DNA from: Nocardia pneumoniae NBRC 100136
GTDB taxonomy: Bacteria; Actinomycetota; Actinomycetes; Mycobacteriales; Mycobacteriaceae
DNA length: 64,000 bases
Assembly (NCBI RefSeq): GCF_000308755.1
Contig: NZ_BAGF01000035.1
Location: forward strand, 57,450-121,449
Direction: 5' to 3'
This document shows positions 49,428 to 58,378 of the stretch, one piece after another. The notes beneath the pieces were generated by a model. It had not been told where the DNA came from and did not search any database. It saw only the letters and a list, made by a program, of their open reading frames with translations. Made by a program: the position numbers and the translations under genes. Numbering within the stretch: position 1 is the first letter of the stretch; every line of letters starts with the position of its first letter.

Positions 49428-51758
49428 GTGACGGACAGTGCAGTGCTCGGCTCGCCGCAGGATGTCTATTCGCGGCGGGATGTCTACCGGTGGGGGGCCA
49501 TCACCGCGCTCGGAGTGGTCGCGGGTTATGTCGCTGTGCTGCTCGCCAATATCCGGCATTTCTTCACCGACGACACCGAATCCCAGTACACCTCGCTGTG
49601 GGTCGGTCTGGGCCGTGCGCTGCGTGAGGGCACCTTCCCGGTGATGGTGCCCGAGCAGTGGATGTCGGGCAACAACACGATGGACGACGCGGGCCTGTTC
49701 AATCCGCCGCAGCTGCTGATCGATCTGATCGCGCCTTCGGTGGACAACGTCGCGCTGTACGCCACCGTCGTGAAGCTGATCTTCTCGATCATCGCCGCGC
49801 TCGGCGTCTACCGGGTATGCCTGGCCTACGGCGGGCGTCCGTCCTGGTCGGCGGTGGCCGGTATCGCGCTACCGCTGTCGGGTTTCTTCCTGTTCTTCGA
49901 CGAAGCCAGCTGGATGACCGCGCTCACCGGCACCGCGTGGCTGGTGCACGCCTGGGCGGCGTCGGTGCGATACACCCGCGGCCTCGGCGGGAGCGACGGG
50001 CCCGGAGGCGGTAGCTTGCGTGACCACGCAGGGCCCCGCGTACGCCGCATCATATCCAGCGGGCCGATCCCGGTGTTCGTCTATCTGTATCTGACAATCT
50101 CGACGCAGTACATCTTCCCGGCGGTCGAGGCCGTGCTGATGCTGCTGGCGGTGGCCGTGGGCGAGCTGGTGTACCAGCGCAAGTGGCAGCCCGTGCTGCG
50201 GCTGACCGTCGCGGCGGGCTGCGCGGGGCTCGCGGGCCTGCTGACCTTCCTGCCCTCCATGCTGTCGGCGAAGGTGACCTGGCGTGGCACCGCGCAGATC
50301 AACAACGATCAGTTCCTCACGGTGCCGTGGTCGGAGTCGCTCAACGCCAGCCTGCCCAGCTCGCTGCCCGCGTTCAGCTCGTGGTGGGGTTACGTGCAGC
50401 CGCTGCCGGTCACCTATATCGCCTGGTTCCTGATTCCGGCGCTGGCGTTCGTCGACTGGCGTCGCGCCCGCGAGGCGTGGCGGGAACTCAGCGCGGTGGC
50501 GCTCTTCGCGATCATGATGCTGATGTGGACCGCGGGCCCCGGTTCGGTCGGGCCGCTGCGCTGGCCCGCTCGCGTGCTCCCGATGCTGGCGATCGGTCTG
50601 CTGGTGCTGGTGTGCGTGCTGCTCGGTCGCTTCGGCACGGTGCGGGACGCGAAGAATCGCGGGATCGCGGCGGGTGTGCTGATCCTGGCGCTGTGGGTGC
50701 GGTCCTTCTCCGCCGACCCGCACGACTGGGTCTGGCACGTGGTAGCGGCGGTCGCGCTGGCCGCGCTGGTGGCCGCGGCGGTGTGGCTGGGACGAACCAA
50801 GGGCACCGCCGCGGCGTGCGCGCTGACCATCCTGGCGATGTTCCCGATCGCCTACTTCCAGGTCAGCGCCGCGCAACCCACTCCGATGTCCTGGAACCTG
50901 CCCGCCAAGCGGTCGGAGGCGAAGGCGGCGTTCCCCGATTTCGCGGGTAACACCATCCAGCTGGGCGACCGCGGTCTGCTGCAACCGCAGGACAAGAGCG
51001 TCGAAGGCGCCTACGGGTCGCTCGTCTTCGGCAACTACGCCCGGGGGCTCGAACTCACCTACGTCAACGGCTACACACCGAGCGGGCACTTCTATTTCGG
51101 CGAGCTGCTGTGCATGCGCTGGGACGGCAGCGTCTGCCCGGATGCCTACCGGCGGATGTTCGCACCGGAATCGGCCACGGGGCGGCCGCTGGTCGACCTG
51201 ATGAAGCTGGACCGGGTCGTGCTGCAACGCGCGCTGTTCCCGGACGCGCCGAATCAGCCCGCGCCGGAGGGCTGGAAGTGGGTCGACTATCCCGGTCACG
51301 AACGCTACATCGCGGTGCTGGAACGAGTGGCCGGTCCGATCTCGACGACCAACGGCCGCGTCGCCGACGCCAAGGGCGTGACCGCGACTTCGATCTCCGA
51401 AACCGACACCACCAGCCGGGTGCGGGTGTCCTCGGCCGACGGCGGCCGGATCGTGTTCTCGCGGCTGGGCTGGCCGGGCTACCGAGTCACCGTGAACGGC
51501 CGGTCGATGCCCATTACGACGGTCGCCAAATCGTTCGTCGCCGTGGACGTCCCCGCGGGCACCCAGAACGCCGAGCTGGTGCTGACCTGGCGTCCGCCGG
51601 GCTGGAAGATCGGCATCGCCGCCGCGGTGGCGGGTGTGCTCGGCATCGGCGTGCTGCAGTGGCTGCACGTGCGCGCGCGGCGGCGCGAGGAGCCGGAGCC
51701 GAGCGATGATTCGGCTCCTACCGAGCCGGACCGCGAATTGGCGGACGTCGTTTCGTGA
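49428..51758 (+). CDS. YfhO-like GT-C membrane glycosyltransferase, copy 1
   Basis: A 776-residue polytopic membrane protein with about 12 hydrophobic helices followed by a C-terminal extracytoplasmic beta-rich domain and a final helix. The first loop carries the acidic motif FFTDDTESQYTSLW near residue 45, as expected for the catalytic DxD-type loop of GT-C enzymes; GVYRVCLAYGG and NPPQLLIDLIAPS follow. YfhO-like proteins transfer a sugar from a polyprenyl-phosphate carrier to an envelope polymer outside the membrane. Its stop overlaps gtrA by 4 bp. It is clearly paralogous to 52296-54551. Confidence 0.82.
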   Translation: MTDSAVLGSPQDVYSRRDVYRWGAITALGVVAGYVAVLLANIRHFFTDDTESQYTSLWVGLGRALREGTFPVMVPEQWMSGNNTMDDAGLFNPPQLLIDLIAPSVDNVALYATVVKLIFSIIAALGVYRVCLAYGGRPSWSAVAGIALPLSGFFLFFDEASWMTALTGTAWLVHAWAASVRYTRGLGGSDGPGGGSLRDHAGPRVRRIISSGPIPVFVYLYLTISTQYIFPAVEAVLMLLAVAVGELVYQRKWQPVLRLTVAAGCAGLAGLLTFLPSMLSAKVTWRGTAQINNDQFLTVPWSESLNASLPSSLPAFSSWWGYVQPLPVTYIAWFLIPALAFVDWRRAREAWRELSAVALFAIMMLMWTAGPGSVGPLRWPARVLPMLAIGLLVLVCVLLGRFGTVRDAKNRGIAAGVLILALWVRSFSADPHDWVWHVVAAVALAALVAAAVWLGRTKGTAAACALTILAMFPIAYFQVSAAQPTPMSWNLPAKRSEAKAAFPDFAGNTIQLGDRGLLQPQDKSVEGAYGSLVFGNYARGLELTYVNGYTPSGHFYFGELLCMRWDGSVCPDAYRRMFAPESATGRPLVDLMKLDRVVLQRALFPDAPNQPAPEGWKWVDYPGHERYIAVLERVAGPISTTNGRVADAKGVTATSISETDTTSRVRVSSADGGRIVFSRLGWPGYRVTVNGRSMPITTVAKSFVAVDVPAGTQNAELVLTWRPPGWKIGIAAAVAGVLGIGVLQWLHVRARRREEPEPSDDSAPTEPDRELADVVS

Positions 51759-52240
51759 CGGCGAACGAACGCCTCGCCGCCACGACCGCGGCGGCCGATG
51801 AGCCTGCCGCGGGGCTGCTGGTGCGCGTCGTGCGTAGGCAGGAAGTCGCCTTCGCCCTGGTCGGTGTGTGCAACACCCTGCTCGGTATCGCGCTGACGGT
51901 GGCGTGGCTGGCCGTGCTGGGTGACGCGTGGCCACCCGCTGTGGCCGTCGTCCTGGCCTACGGCATGGGCATCGTCGTGGCCTTCGTCCTGCACCGGACC
52001 CTGGTGTTCCGGGTGCGTGGCCGGGTGCTGCGCGATTTCGCCGGCTTCGTCGTGGTGAATTCCGGTGGGCTGCTGATGAATACGGTGCTGCTCTCGCTCG
52101 CGGTCACGGTATTGCGCCTCCCGCGGATTCCGTCCGCGGTGGTGGTGATGGGTCTGGTGGCGGTCGCCAGCTTCTTCGGCCATCGCTACATCTCGTTCCG
52201 CCGTCGCCCCGAGGTCCGGTCCGGCGGCGCGGCGGGGTAG
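51755..52240 (+). CDS. GtrA family membrane protein, copy 1
   Basis: A 161-residue, four-helix GtrA/GtcA protein. Helix 1 is FALVGVCNTLLGIALTVAWL, and VVAFVLHRTLVFRVRGRVL and FGHRYISFRRRPE are the conserved cytoplasmic loops. GtrA proteins are thought to flip polyprenyl-phosphate-linked sugars across the membrane. Translationally coupled to the YfhO-like gene by GTGA, so flippase and transferase are made together. Confidence 0.9.
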   Translation: MTANERLAATTAAADEPAAGLLVRVVRRQEVAFALVGVCNTLLGIALTVAWLAVLGDAWPPAVAVVLAYGMGIVVAFVLHRTLVFRVRGRVLRDFAGFVVVNSGGLLMNTVLLSLAVTVLRLPRIPSAVVVMGLVAVASFFGHRYISFRRRPEVRSGGAAG

Positions 52241-52280
52241 TTCCCGGCACCGGCTGGCCGGGATAGCGCGGCGTTGCCTG

Positions 52281-52286
52281 TAGGGT
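52281..52286 (+). promoter_or_regulatory. -10 box of the second YfhO-like gene
   Basis: TAGGGT, 9 nt before GTG 52296, the duplicate of the promoter at 49413. Confidence 0.5.
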
Positions 52287-52295
52287 CTGTGACTC

Positions 52296-54551
52296 GTGGC
52301 CGAACGTAGAACCTTCGCTTCGCGAGAAGTCTTCACCTGGGGCATCGTCACCGCGCTCGGTGTGGTCGCGGGATACGGAGCGGTTCTACTGGCGAACGTT
52401 CGGCATTTCTATACCGACGACACCGAGTCGCAGTACGCGCCGCTATGGGTGATGCTGGGTCGGTACCTGCGCGAGGGACGGTTTCCCGCGCTCGTGCCCG
52501 AGCATTGGATGGCGGGCAACTACACCATCGAAGAGGCGGGCCTGCTCAATCCGCCGCAGCTGCTGATCGATCTGATCGCGCCGTCGGTCGACGATCTCGC
52601 CCTGTACGCCACCGTGGTGAAACTGATCTTCGCGATCGTCCTCGGGCTCGGCGTCTACCGGATCTGCCTGGCCTACGCGGCGAAGGCGCCCTGGGCGGCG
52701 GTGGCGGGCGTCGCCATCCCCTTCACCGGATGGCTGCTGTTCTTCGACGAATCCAGCTGGATGACCGCGTTCACCGGCACGGCCTGGCTGGCCCACGCGT
52801 GGGCTTCCGGGGTGCGTTACGCCCGTGGCGACAGCGGCCCGATCCCGACATTCGTCTTTCTGTATCTGGCCATCTCGGTGCAGTACATCTTCCCCGCGGT
52901 CGAGGCCGGTCTGATGATCGGCGCCGTCGCGATCGGCGAACTCGTGCACCAGAAGGCGTGGCAGCCGTCGCTGCGCTTGCTCACGGTGGCCGCCTGCGCC
53001 GCGCTGGCCGGTTTGGCGACCTACCTGCCGAGCATGCTGTCGGCGAAGGTGACCTGGCGCGGCACCGCGCAGATCAACAACGATCAGTTCTTCACCGTGC
53101 CGTGGTCGGAGTCGCTGAACGCGAGCCTGCCCAGTACGTTGCCCGCGTTCAACTCGTGGTGGGGCTATGTGCAGCCGATGCCGGTGGTCTACATCGCGTG
53201 GTTCCTGATTCCGGCGCTGGCCTTCGTGGACTGGGGCAAGGCGCTGGCCTCGGCGCGCGAACTGGTCGCGCCCGCGCTGTTCGCGGTGATGGCGCTCATG
53301 TGGACCGCGGGGCCTGGCGCGATCGGTCCCCTGCGCTGGCCCGCCCGCGTACTGCCGATGATCGCGCTGGGCCTGCTGGTGCTCGTGTGCGTGCTGCTGG
53401 GGCGTTTCGCGACCTTCGACGACTGGCGGCGGCGCGGCATCGCGGCGGCGGTGCTCATCGGTCTGTTGTGGGCGCGATCGTTCTCCGCGGCTCCGCAAGA
53501 CGTGATCTGGCACGTCGTCGCCGCGCTCGGCATCGCCGCGCTCGGGGCGGCCGTGGTCTGGCTGGCCCGCGGTCGCGGCGTGGTCGCCGCGTGCGCGCTG
53601 GTGATCGCGTCGGTGTTCCCGATCGCGTATCTGCAGGTGTGGGCGGCGCAGCCGACGCCGATGGGCTGGAACCTGCCGGAGAACCGGTCGGAGATGAAGG
53701 CCGCGTTCCCCGACTTTCCCGGGACCACGCTGCAACTCGGCGACCGCATGCTCATCCCGCGGGAGGAGCGGAGCTTGCGTGGCGCGTACGGGTCGCTGGT
53801 GTTCGGCAACTACGCCAAGGATCTCGAGCTGACGTATGTCAGCGGATACACCCCGAACGGGCATTACTGGTTCGGCGAGACGCTGTGCATGCGCTGGGAC
53901 ACCAGCGTCTGCCCCGACGCCTACCGGCGCGCTTTCGCGACCGAACCGACCACCGGCGAGACCATCGTCGACCTGATGAAGATCGACCGGGTCGTGCTGC
54001 ATCGCGCCCTGTACCCGGACGCACGCGAGCAGCCCGCGCCGCCGGGCTGGACATGGGTCGACTATCCGGGACACGAAAAGTACATCTCGGTGCTGGAACG
54101 CAGCGAGGGCCTGATCTCTGCCCGGAACGGCCGGATCGCGGCCGTCCAGGGCGGGACCGCCAGCTCGATCGGCGAATCGGATACCACCAGCCGGGTGCGA
54201 GTGAGTTCCCCCGAGGGCGGACGGGTGGTGTTCGCCCGGCTCGGGTGGCCCGGCTACCGCGTGACGCTCGACGGTCGCGAGATCCCCACCACACTCGTGG
54301 CCAAAACATTTGTGGCCGTGGATATTCCGGCTGGCACGACCGGCGGTGAGCTGGTGCTGAGCTGGCGGCCGCCCGGCTGGCAGCTGGGCGTGGCCGCGGC
54401 ACTGCTGGGCTTGGTCGGCGTCGGCGTCTTGGAATGGGCGTATCTGCGCGGCAGGCGGCGGACGGACCGTCCGGTCGACGGGACCGATGAGCCCGCGCTG
54501 TCCGATGCCGCCGCCACCCCGGAGCCCGACCTGGCGGACGCTGCCCGATGA
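52296..54551 (+). CDS. YfhO-like GT-C membrane glycosyltransferase, copy 2
   Basis: A 751-residue paralogue of the preceding GT-C protein, collinear over the whole length: FYTDDTESQYAPLWVMLGRY, NPPQLLIDLIAPSVDDLALY, FDESSWMTAFTGTAWLAHAW, AKVTWRGTAQINNDQFFTVP and the C-terminal DTTSRVRVSSPEGGRVVF. Copy 1 has about 27 extra residues, mainly a Gly-rich loop after TRGLGG. The acidic first loop is intact, so it should be active; acceptor or donor may differ from copy 1. The stop overlaps the second gtrA by 4 bp. Confidence 0.82.
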   Translation: MAERRTFASREVFTWGIVTALGVVAGYGAVLLANVRHFYTDDTESQYAPLWVMLGRYLREGRFPALVPEHWMAGNYTIEEAGLLNPPQLLIDLIAPSVDDLALYATVVKLIFAIVLGLGVYRICLAYAAKAPWAAVAGVAIPFTGWLLFFDESSWMTAFTGTAWLAHAWASGVRYARGDSGPIPTFVFLYLAISVQYIFPAVEAGLMIGAVAIGELVHQKAWQPSLRLLTVAACAALAGLATYLPSMLSAKVTWRGTAQINNDQFFTVPWSESLNASLPSTLPAFNSWWGYVQPMPVVYIAWFLIPALAFVDWGKALASARELVAPALFAVMALMWTAGPGAIGPLRWPARVLPMIALGLLVLVCVLLGRFATFDDWRRRGIAAAVLIGLLWARSFSAAPQDVIWHVVAALGIAALGAAVVWLARGRGVVAACALVIASVFPIAYLQVWAAQPTPMGWNLPENRSEMKAAFPDFPGTTLQLGDRMLIPREERSLRGAYGSLVFGNYAKDLELTYVSGYTPNGHYWFGETLCMRWDTSVCPDAYRRAFATEPTTGETIVDLMKIDRVVLHRALYPDAREQPAPPGWTWVDYPGHEKYISVLERSEGLISARNGRIAAVQGGTASSIGESDTTSRVRVSSPEGGRVVFARLGWPGYRVTLDGREIPTTLVAKTFVAVDIPAGTTGGELVLSWRPPGWQLGVAAALLGLVGVGVLEWAYLRGRRRTDRPVDGTDEPALSDAAATPEPDLADAAR

Positions 54552-55123
54552 GCGCGGGCGCGGCGGCGCGGGCGAGGATCATGCGGCGTCTCGACGCCAC
54601 GAACGCGATGGAGTCCCTCGCCGCGTTCGGGACGAATGCCGGATCCGGCGGCAACCCGGACCGGAAGGACATCGCCCCGGACCCGGGGCCCTTGCTGCGA
54701 TTGGTGCGACGCCAAGAGATCGCGTTCGCGGTCGTGGGCATGGTGAACACCGGGCTCGGCATGGCCCTGACGGTGATGTGGCTGGTACTGGTCGGCGACC
54801 GGGTCCCCGCCGCGGTCGCGCCCGCCGCGGCCTACGCCGTCAGCGTCGTTGTGGCGTTCGTCCTGCACCGGACCCTCGTCTTCCGGGTGCGGGGCCGGGT
54901 GATGCGCGATTTCGTCGCCTTCGTCGCGGTGAACTCCGGCGGACTGCTGCTGAACATGGCGCTGCTCCAAATGGCGGTCTCGATCCTGCATCTGCCGAGC
55001 ATCCCGTCCGCGATCGGGGTCATGGCGCTGGTGGCGGTGGCGAGTTTCTTCGGGCATCGCCACATCTCGTTTCGCCGCGCGCCCGCCACGGACGGTTCCC
55101 GACCCGATTCGACCGGAAGGTAG
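54548..55123 (+). CDS. GtrA family membrane protein, copy 2
   Basis: A 191-residue GtrA protein with a ~50-residue N-terminal extension before the four helices (FAVVGMVNTGLGMALTVMWL and on). HRTLVFRVRGRVMRDF and FFGHRHISFRR match copy 1 closely. Coupled to the second YfhO-like gene by ATGA. Presumed flippase for a polyprenyl-linked sugar. Confidence 0.9.
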   Translation: MSAGAAARARIMRRLDATNAMESLAAFGTNAGSGGNPDRKDIAPDPGPLLRLVRRQEIAFAVVGMVNTGLGMALTVMWLVLVGDRVPAAVAPAAAYAVSVVVAFVLHRTLVFRVRGRVMRDFVAFVAVNSGGLLLNMALLQMAVSILHLPSIPSAIGVMALVAVASFFGHRHISFRRAPATDGSRPDSTGR

Positions 55124-55133
55124 GTTTCCAGGT

Positions 55134-55367
55134 ATGCCTGAGCACACCACCCTGGATGCCACACTGCTGAGCTTGCTGGCCTGCCCGCAGGACAAGGGCC
55201 CGTTGCGGCTGGTCCATGCCGCCGACGGCAGCACGCTGCTCTACAACCCGCGCCTGCGCCGGGCATACCCCGTCGAGAACGGCATCCCCGTGCTGCTCAT
55301 CGACGAGGCCAGGGACGTCACCGACGCCGAACACGAAGCGTTCACCGCGCCGGAGGCCGACGCCTGA
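55134..55367 (+). CDS. Trm112 family protein
   Basis: A 77-residue Trm112/YcaR-like protein: LLSLLACPQDKGPLRL, NPRLRRAYPVENGIPVLLIDEA. The first metal-site cysteine region is reduced to a single ACPQ, so zinc binding is uncertain. In eukaryotes Trm112 activates methyltransferases; in bacteria such small proteins often neighbour glycosylation or methyltransferase genes. Lies 10 bp after the second gtrA, probably in the same transcript. Confidence 0.85.
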   Translation: MPEHTTLDATLLSLLACPQDKGPLRLVHAADGSTLLYNPRLRRAYPVENGIPVLLIDEARDVTDAEHEAFTAPEADA

Positions 55368-55590
55368 CCCTGCGCGCGTTCTGCTGAACTCCGCTCTCCC
55401 CGCTCCCGGGAACGCGAGGCCGAGGCTCGGCAACGGATGAGTCACGTTCGTTTGGGTTCGTTGACCCTCCGAAGCCGGGTCCGCCATGATCATTTACACC
55501 TCGCGAAGGTCCGCACGCTCCGGCGTCGGGCGCTCGAACCAGCCTGCTGAGCAACACAGGGGGCGTAAGGGGAGAGAGGTCGGGAACGTA

Positions 55591-56109
55591 ATGAGCAGCT
55601 TGCGTTTACGTAACTGGACAGCTCGATGTGCGATTTTCTGCGGTGTGGTGGCGGCGGGGTTCGCCATGGCCGCCCCCGCACCGGCCGAACCACTCTGGCC
55701 GGGTGGCCCGGACATTCCCGGTCTGCCCGCACTGATTCCGCCGCCACCGCCGCCACCGCCCGTGGCGCCTTGTTCCACCGCCGCCCGCGCGTGTATGCGG
55801 CTGTCGACCGATGAAGCCTGGCTGATGGACGGTGGCCGGGTGGTCTACGGTCCGACGCCGATTTCGCATGGGATGCCGGGATACGAAACGCCGCCCGGGG
55901 TCTTCAAAGTGTCGTTCAAGAAGGAATTCCACTGGAGCACGATGCACAACGCTCCGATGGAGTACGCGGTCTTCTTCAACGGCGATATCGCCTTCCACGT
56001 CGGCCCCATCGAGAAGAAATCACACGGTTGCGTCCGAATGACGTATGAAGGCGCCAAGGCGTTCTACGAGTACTTGTCGCCCGGCGACATCGTCGAAGTC
56101 GTCGAATGA
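55591..56109 (+). CDS. L,D-transpeptidase (YkuD domain)
   Basis: A 172-residue secreted protein with an N-terminal signal segment (CAIFCGVVAAGFAMAAPAPA), a short poly-Pro linker and a compact YkuD domain. The catalytic motif is KKSHGCVRMTYEGAKAFYEY near residue 142, with the preceding His in AFHVGPIE. It lacks the Ig-like domains of mycobacterial LdtMt2 and may act as a simple cross-linking or housekeeping enzyme on peptidoglycan. A GGAGAGAGG ribosome site supports ATG 55591. TTGACC at 55461, 18 bp before CATGAT, is a weak promoter candidate. Confidence 0.9.
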   Translation: MSSLRLRNWTARCAIFCGVVAAGFAMAAPAPAEPLWPGGPDIPGLPALIPPPPPPPPVAPCSTAARACMRLSTDEAWLMDGGRVVYGPTPISHGMPGYETPPGVFKVSFKKEFHWSTMHNAPMEYAVFFNGDIAFHVGPIEKKSHGCVRMTYEGAKAFYEYLSPGDIVEVVE

Positions 56110-56113
56110 CCGG

Positions 56114-56128
56114 CCGCGATGATCGCGG
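56114..56128. terminator. bidirectional terminator hairpin
   Basis: CCGCGA-TGA-TCGCGG between the convergent L,D-transpeptidase and TetR genes, whose stops are only 22 bp apart. Confidence 0.45.
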
Positions 56129-56131
56129 GCG

Positions 56132-56770
56132 TCACCCCGAGGCCGTTTCGTGGCCGATGTCCCCGGTCAGATAGCGCTGCAGCGTCGGGCCCACCGCGGC
56201 GACCAACTCGGACGCAGGCATGGAGGCCAGCGGTTCGACGCCGATTATCTTGCGCCCCACCAGGACACCGATCATCTGTGCGGCGACCAGCGCGATCCGG
56301 GTGCGACCGTCGTCCTGCGGGGTGGCGATCCGGTGGCGGACGCGTTCCAGCACGACTTCCAACAGGAACGTCCTGGCCAGGGCCGGGTCGTCGCTTCCGG
56401 CGAGGATGCTGCGCACCGCCGCGACGATACCCGGCCCAGCCGGGGAATCCCACACCGCGACAACGGCGCGAAGAATGGTTTCGCCCAATTGATCCAGCGG
56501 AGCCGACTCGATGATCTTCAGTGTCGCTTCCGGATCCACCGGGAGCTCCACCACCGCGGCGAAAAGCTGTTGTTTGGTGCCGAAGTAGTGATGCACCAGG
56601 GCCGGATCGACCCCGGCGTCGGTGGCGACCGCGCGAATCGAGGTCTTGTGGAACCCGACGTCGGCGAACCGCGCGCGGGCGGCCGCGAGGATGGCCTCGC
56701 GGGCGCCCGACTGTCCCGGCCTGCGGCCGCTGCGGCCGGGCCGCTCGCCGGAACCGTCGCCTGCCGTCAC
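56132..56770 (-). CDS. TetR family regulator of the ABC exporter
   Basis: A 212-residue TetR protein. After an Arg/Gly-rich leader, REAILAAARARFADVGFHKT and AGVDPALVHHYFGTKQQLFA form the helix-turn-helix; the C-terminal PF17920-like region is VVLERVRHRIATPQDDGRTR. GTG 56770 overlaps the permease stop (GTGA). It is the third gene of the ABC operon, so it probably autoregulates the exporter through the palindromic region at 58301-58332. Confidence 0.88.
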   Translation of the reverse strand: MTAGDGSGERPGRSGRRPGQSGAREAILAAARARFADVGFHKTSIRAVATDAGVDPALVHHYFGTKQQLFAAVVELPVDPEATLKIIESAPLDQLGETILRAVVAVWDSPAGPGIVAAVRSILAGSDDPALARTFLLEVVLERVRHRIATPQDDGRTRIALVAAQMIGVLVGRKIIGVEPLASMPASELVAAVGPTLQRYLTGDIGHETASG

Positions 56771-57561
56771 GCGGTCCGCCGTCGTAGCGTCGCCGCGCCC
56801 AAGATCAGGGCCACGATCGCGAATCCGGCGACGATCGCCAGATCGCGCCACATCTGTCCGGTGACCTCCGGATGGGTCGAAACCTGTTGCAGCGCGTCGA
56901 CGGCGTAGCTCAACGGCATCACGTTGCTGATCACCTCCAGCCAATCGGGCAGCTGGCCGCGGGGAACGAGCAAGCCGCACAGGAAGATCTGCGGCGCCAC
57001 CACGACCGGCATGAACTGTACGGCCTGGAACTCCGTGCGCGCGAAGGCGCTTGCCAGCAGCCCCAGAGCCACCCCGCAGATCGCGTCGACCACCGCGATC
57101 AGCACGATCCAGCCGGGGCTGCCCGCCGCGTCGAGCCCGAGCAGGCCGAAGGAGACCACGCAGGCGACGGTGGCCTGCGCGGCCGCGGCCAGCGAGAACG
57201 CGGTGCCGTATCCGGCGAGCAGGTCCAGTTTCGACAGCGGTGTGGACAGCAATCGCTCCAGCGTGCCCGAGGTGCGTTCGCGTTGCATGGCGATCGCGGT
57301 GATCAGGAACATCACGATGAACGGCAGGATGCCGAGCATGCTGATGCCGACCCGGTCGAACAGCGGGACCGGGTTCAGCGGGTTGGCCGGGGTGTCTTTG
57401 TAGATGAAGTACAGCAGCGCCATCAGCAGGGCCGGAACCACCAGGATCATCGCGACGGTGCGGTGGTCGTTGCGCAGCTGTTTCAAGATGCGGCCGGTGG
57501 TCGCGGCGTAGGGGCGCAGCGTCGGCGTCCGCCGCGGCGCGGCTTCGAGGGTGGCGGTCAT
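56767..57561 (-). CDS. ABC-2 type transporter permease
   Basis: A 264-residue ABC-2 membrane subunit with six predicted helices. LVVPALLMALLYFIYKDTPA, the cytoplasmic QRERTSGTLERLLSTPLSKLDLLAGY and FLCGLLVPRGQLPDWLEVIS are typical of the drug/daunorubicin-type exporters. It pairs with the ATPase whose gene overlaps by 4 bp. Substrate unknown. ATG 57561; sequence upstream in this frame belongs to the antisense of the ATPase gene. Confidence 0.9.
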   Translation of the reverse strand: MTATLEAAPRRTPTLRPYAATTGRILKQLRNDHRTVAMILVVPALLMALLYFIYKDTPANPLNPVPLFDRVGISMLGILPFIVMFLITAIAMQRERTSGTLERLLSTPLSKLDLLAGYGTAFSLAAAAQATVACVVSFGLLGLDAAGSPGWIVLIAVVDAICGVALGLLASAFARTEFQAVQFMPVVVAPQIFLCGLLVPRGQLPDWLEVISNVMPLSYAVDALQQVSTHPEVTGQMWRDLAIVAGFAIVALILGAATLRRRTA

Positions 57562-58289
57562 GCGTTCGGTCCCATCGTGATCAGGGTGAGGAAGGCGGTC
57601 TCGAGGTTCTGTTCGCCGGTCCGCGCGCGCAGTTCGTCCGGACTGAGCTGGGCGAGCAGCCGCCCTTCGCGCATCAGCAGCAGCCGGTCGCAGTGCTCGG
57701 CCTCGTCCATGACGTGGCTGGACACCAGCAGCGTCGTCCCGTTCGCCGCCAATTCGTGGAACTGCTTCCAGAGTTCGACGCGCAGCACGGGGTCGAGCCC
57801 GACCGTCGGTTCGTCCAGCACCAGCAGATCGGGCTGGGCGACCAGCGAGCACGCGAGGGAGGCGCGGGTCTTCTGGCCGCCGGACAGCTCGTCGCCGCGC
57901 TGGTGGGCGTGCTCGATCAGGCCGACCGCGGTGATCGCGTCGTCGACGTCGGCGCGATCACAGCCGTAGAGCGCGGCGAAGTACGCGACGTTGTCGCGGA
58001 CGCTGATGTCGGGGTAGATGCTCGGCGCCTGGGTGACGTAGCCGATCCGGTGGCGCAATGCCGCCGAGCCCGCCGCCAGGCCCAGGGCAGTGACATTTCC
58101 CGATTCGACGATCTGGGTGCCGACGACGCAGCGCATCAGTGTGGTCTTGCCGCAACCCGACGGGCCGAGCAGCCCGGTGATCGAGCCGCGCGGGATGGTC
58201 AGCGAGACATCGTGCAGTACTTCGCGGCCGCCGCGGCGGACCCGCAGGCTGCGGACTTCGACGGCGGGAGAAGAGGTGGATTGCGACAC
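57558..58289 (-). CDS. ABC transporter ATP-binding protein
   Basis: A 243-residue ABC ATPase. Walker A GLLGPSGCGKTTL near residue 40, signature ELSGGQKTRASLACSL near 137, Walker B LLVLDEPTVGLDP near 158 and H-loop VSSHVMDEAEHCD near 190. DrrA-like exporter ATPase, first gene of a three-gene operon (ATPase, permease, TetR) with the operator-like palindrome just upstream of its ATG. Confidence 0.93.
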   Translation of the reverse strand: MSQSTSSPAVEVRSLRVRRGGREVLHDVSLTIPRGSITGLLGPSGCGKTTLMRCVVGTQIVESGNVTALGLAAGSAALRHRIGYVTQAPSIYPDISVRDNVAYFAALYGCDRADVDDAITAVGLIEHAHQRGDELSGGQKTRASLACSLVAQPDLLVLDEPTVGLDPVLRVELWKQFHELAANGTTLLVSSHVMDEAEHCDRLLLMREGRLLAQLSPDELRARTGEQNLETAFLTLITMGPNA

Positions 58290-58300
58290 GGTCGCCTCAA

Positions 58301-58332
58301 TTCATCGAGTGTTGAATTCACTGTGTGATGAA
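58301..58332. promoter_or_regulatory. palindromic operator of the ABC exporter operon
   Basis: A 32-bp imperfect palindrome with outer arms TTCATC/GATGAA and inner AGTG/CACT around TGAATTCA, 12 bp upstream of the ATPase start. AT-rich against a GC-rich background. Likely bound by the TetR protein encoded at the end of the operon. Confidence 0.6.
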
Positions 58333-58378
58333 TTTAGCGCGAACGCGGCCGACCGGCAAGGGTGTCGCCGTGGAAAAG

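Noticed and set aside
49869..51935. 688-codon antisense open frame across the first YfhO-like gene
   Set aside because: Arg/His/Gln-rich shadow; membrane helices are only sensible in the plus frame.
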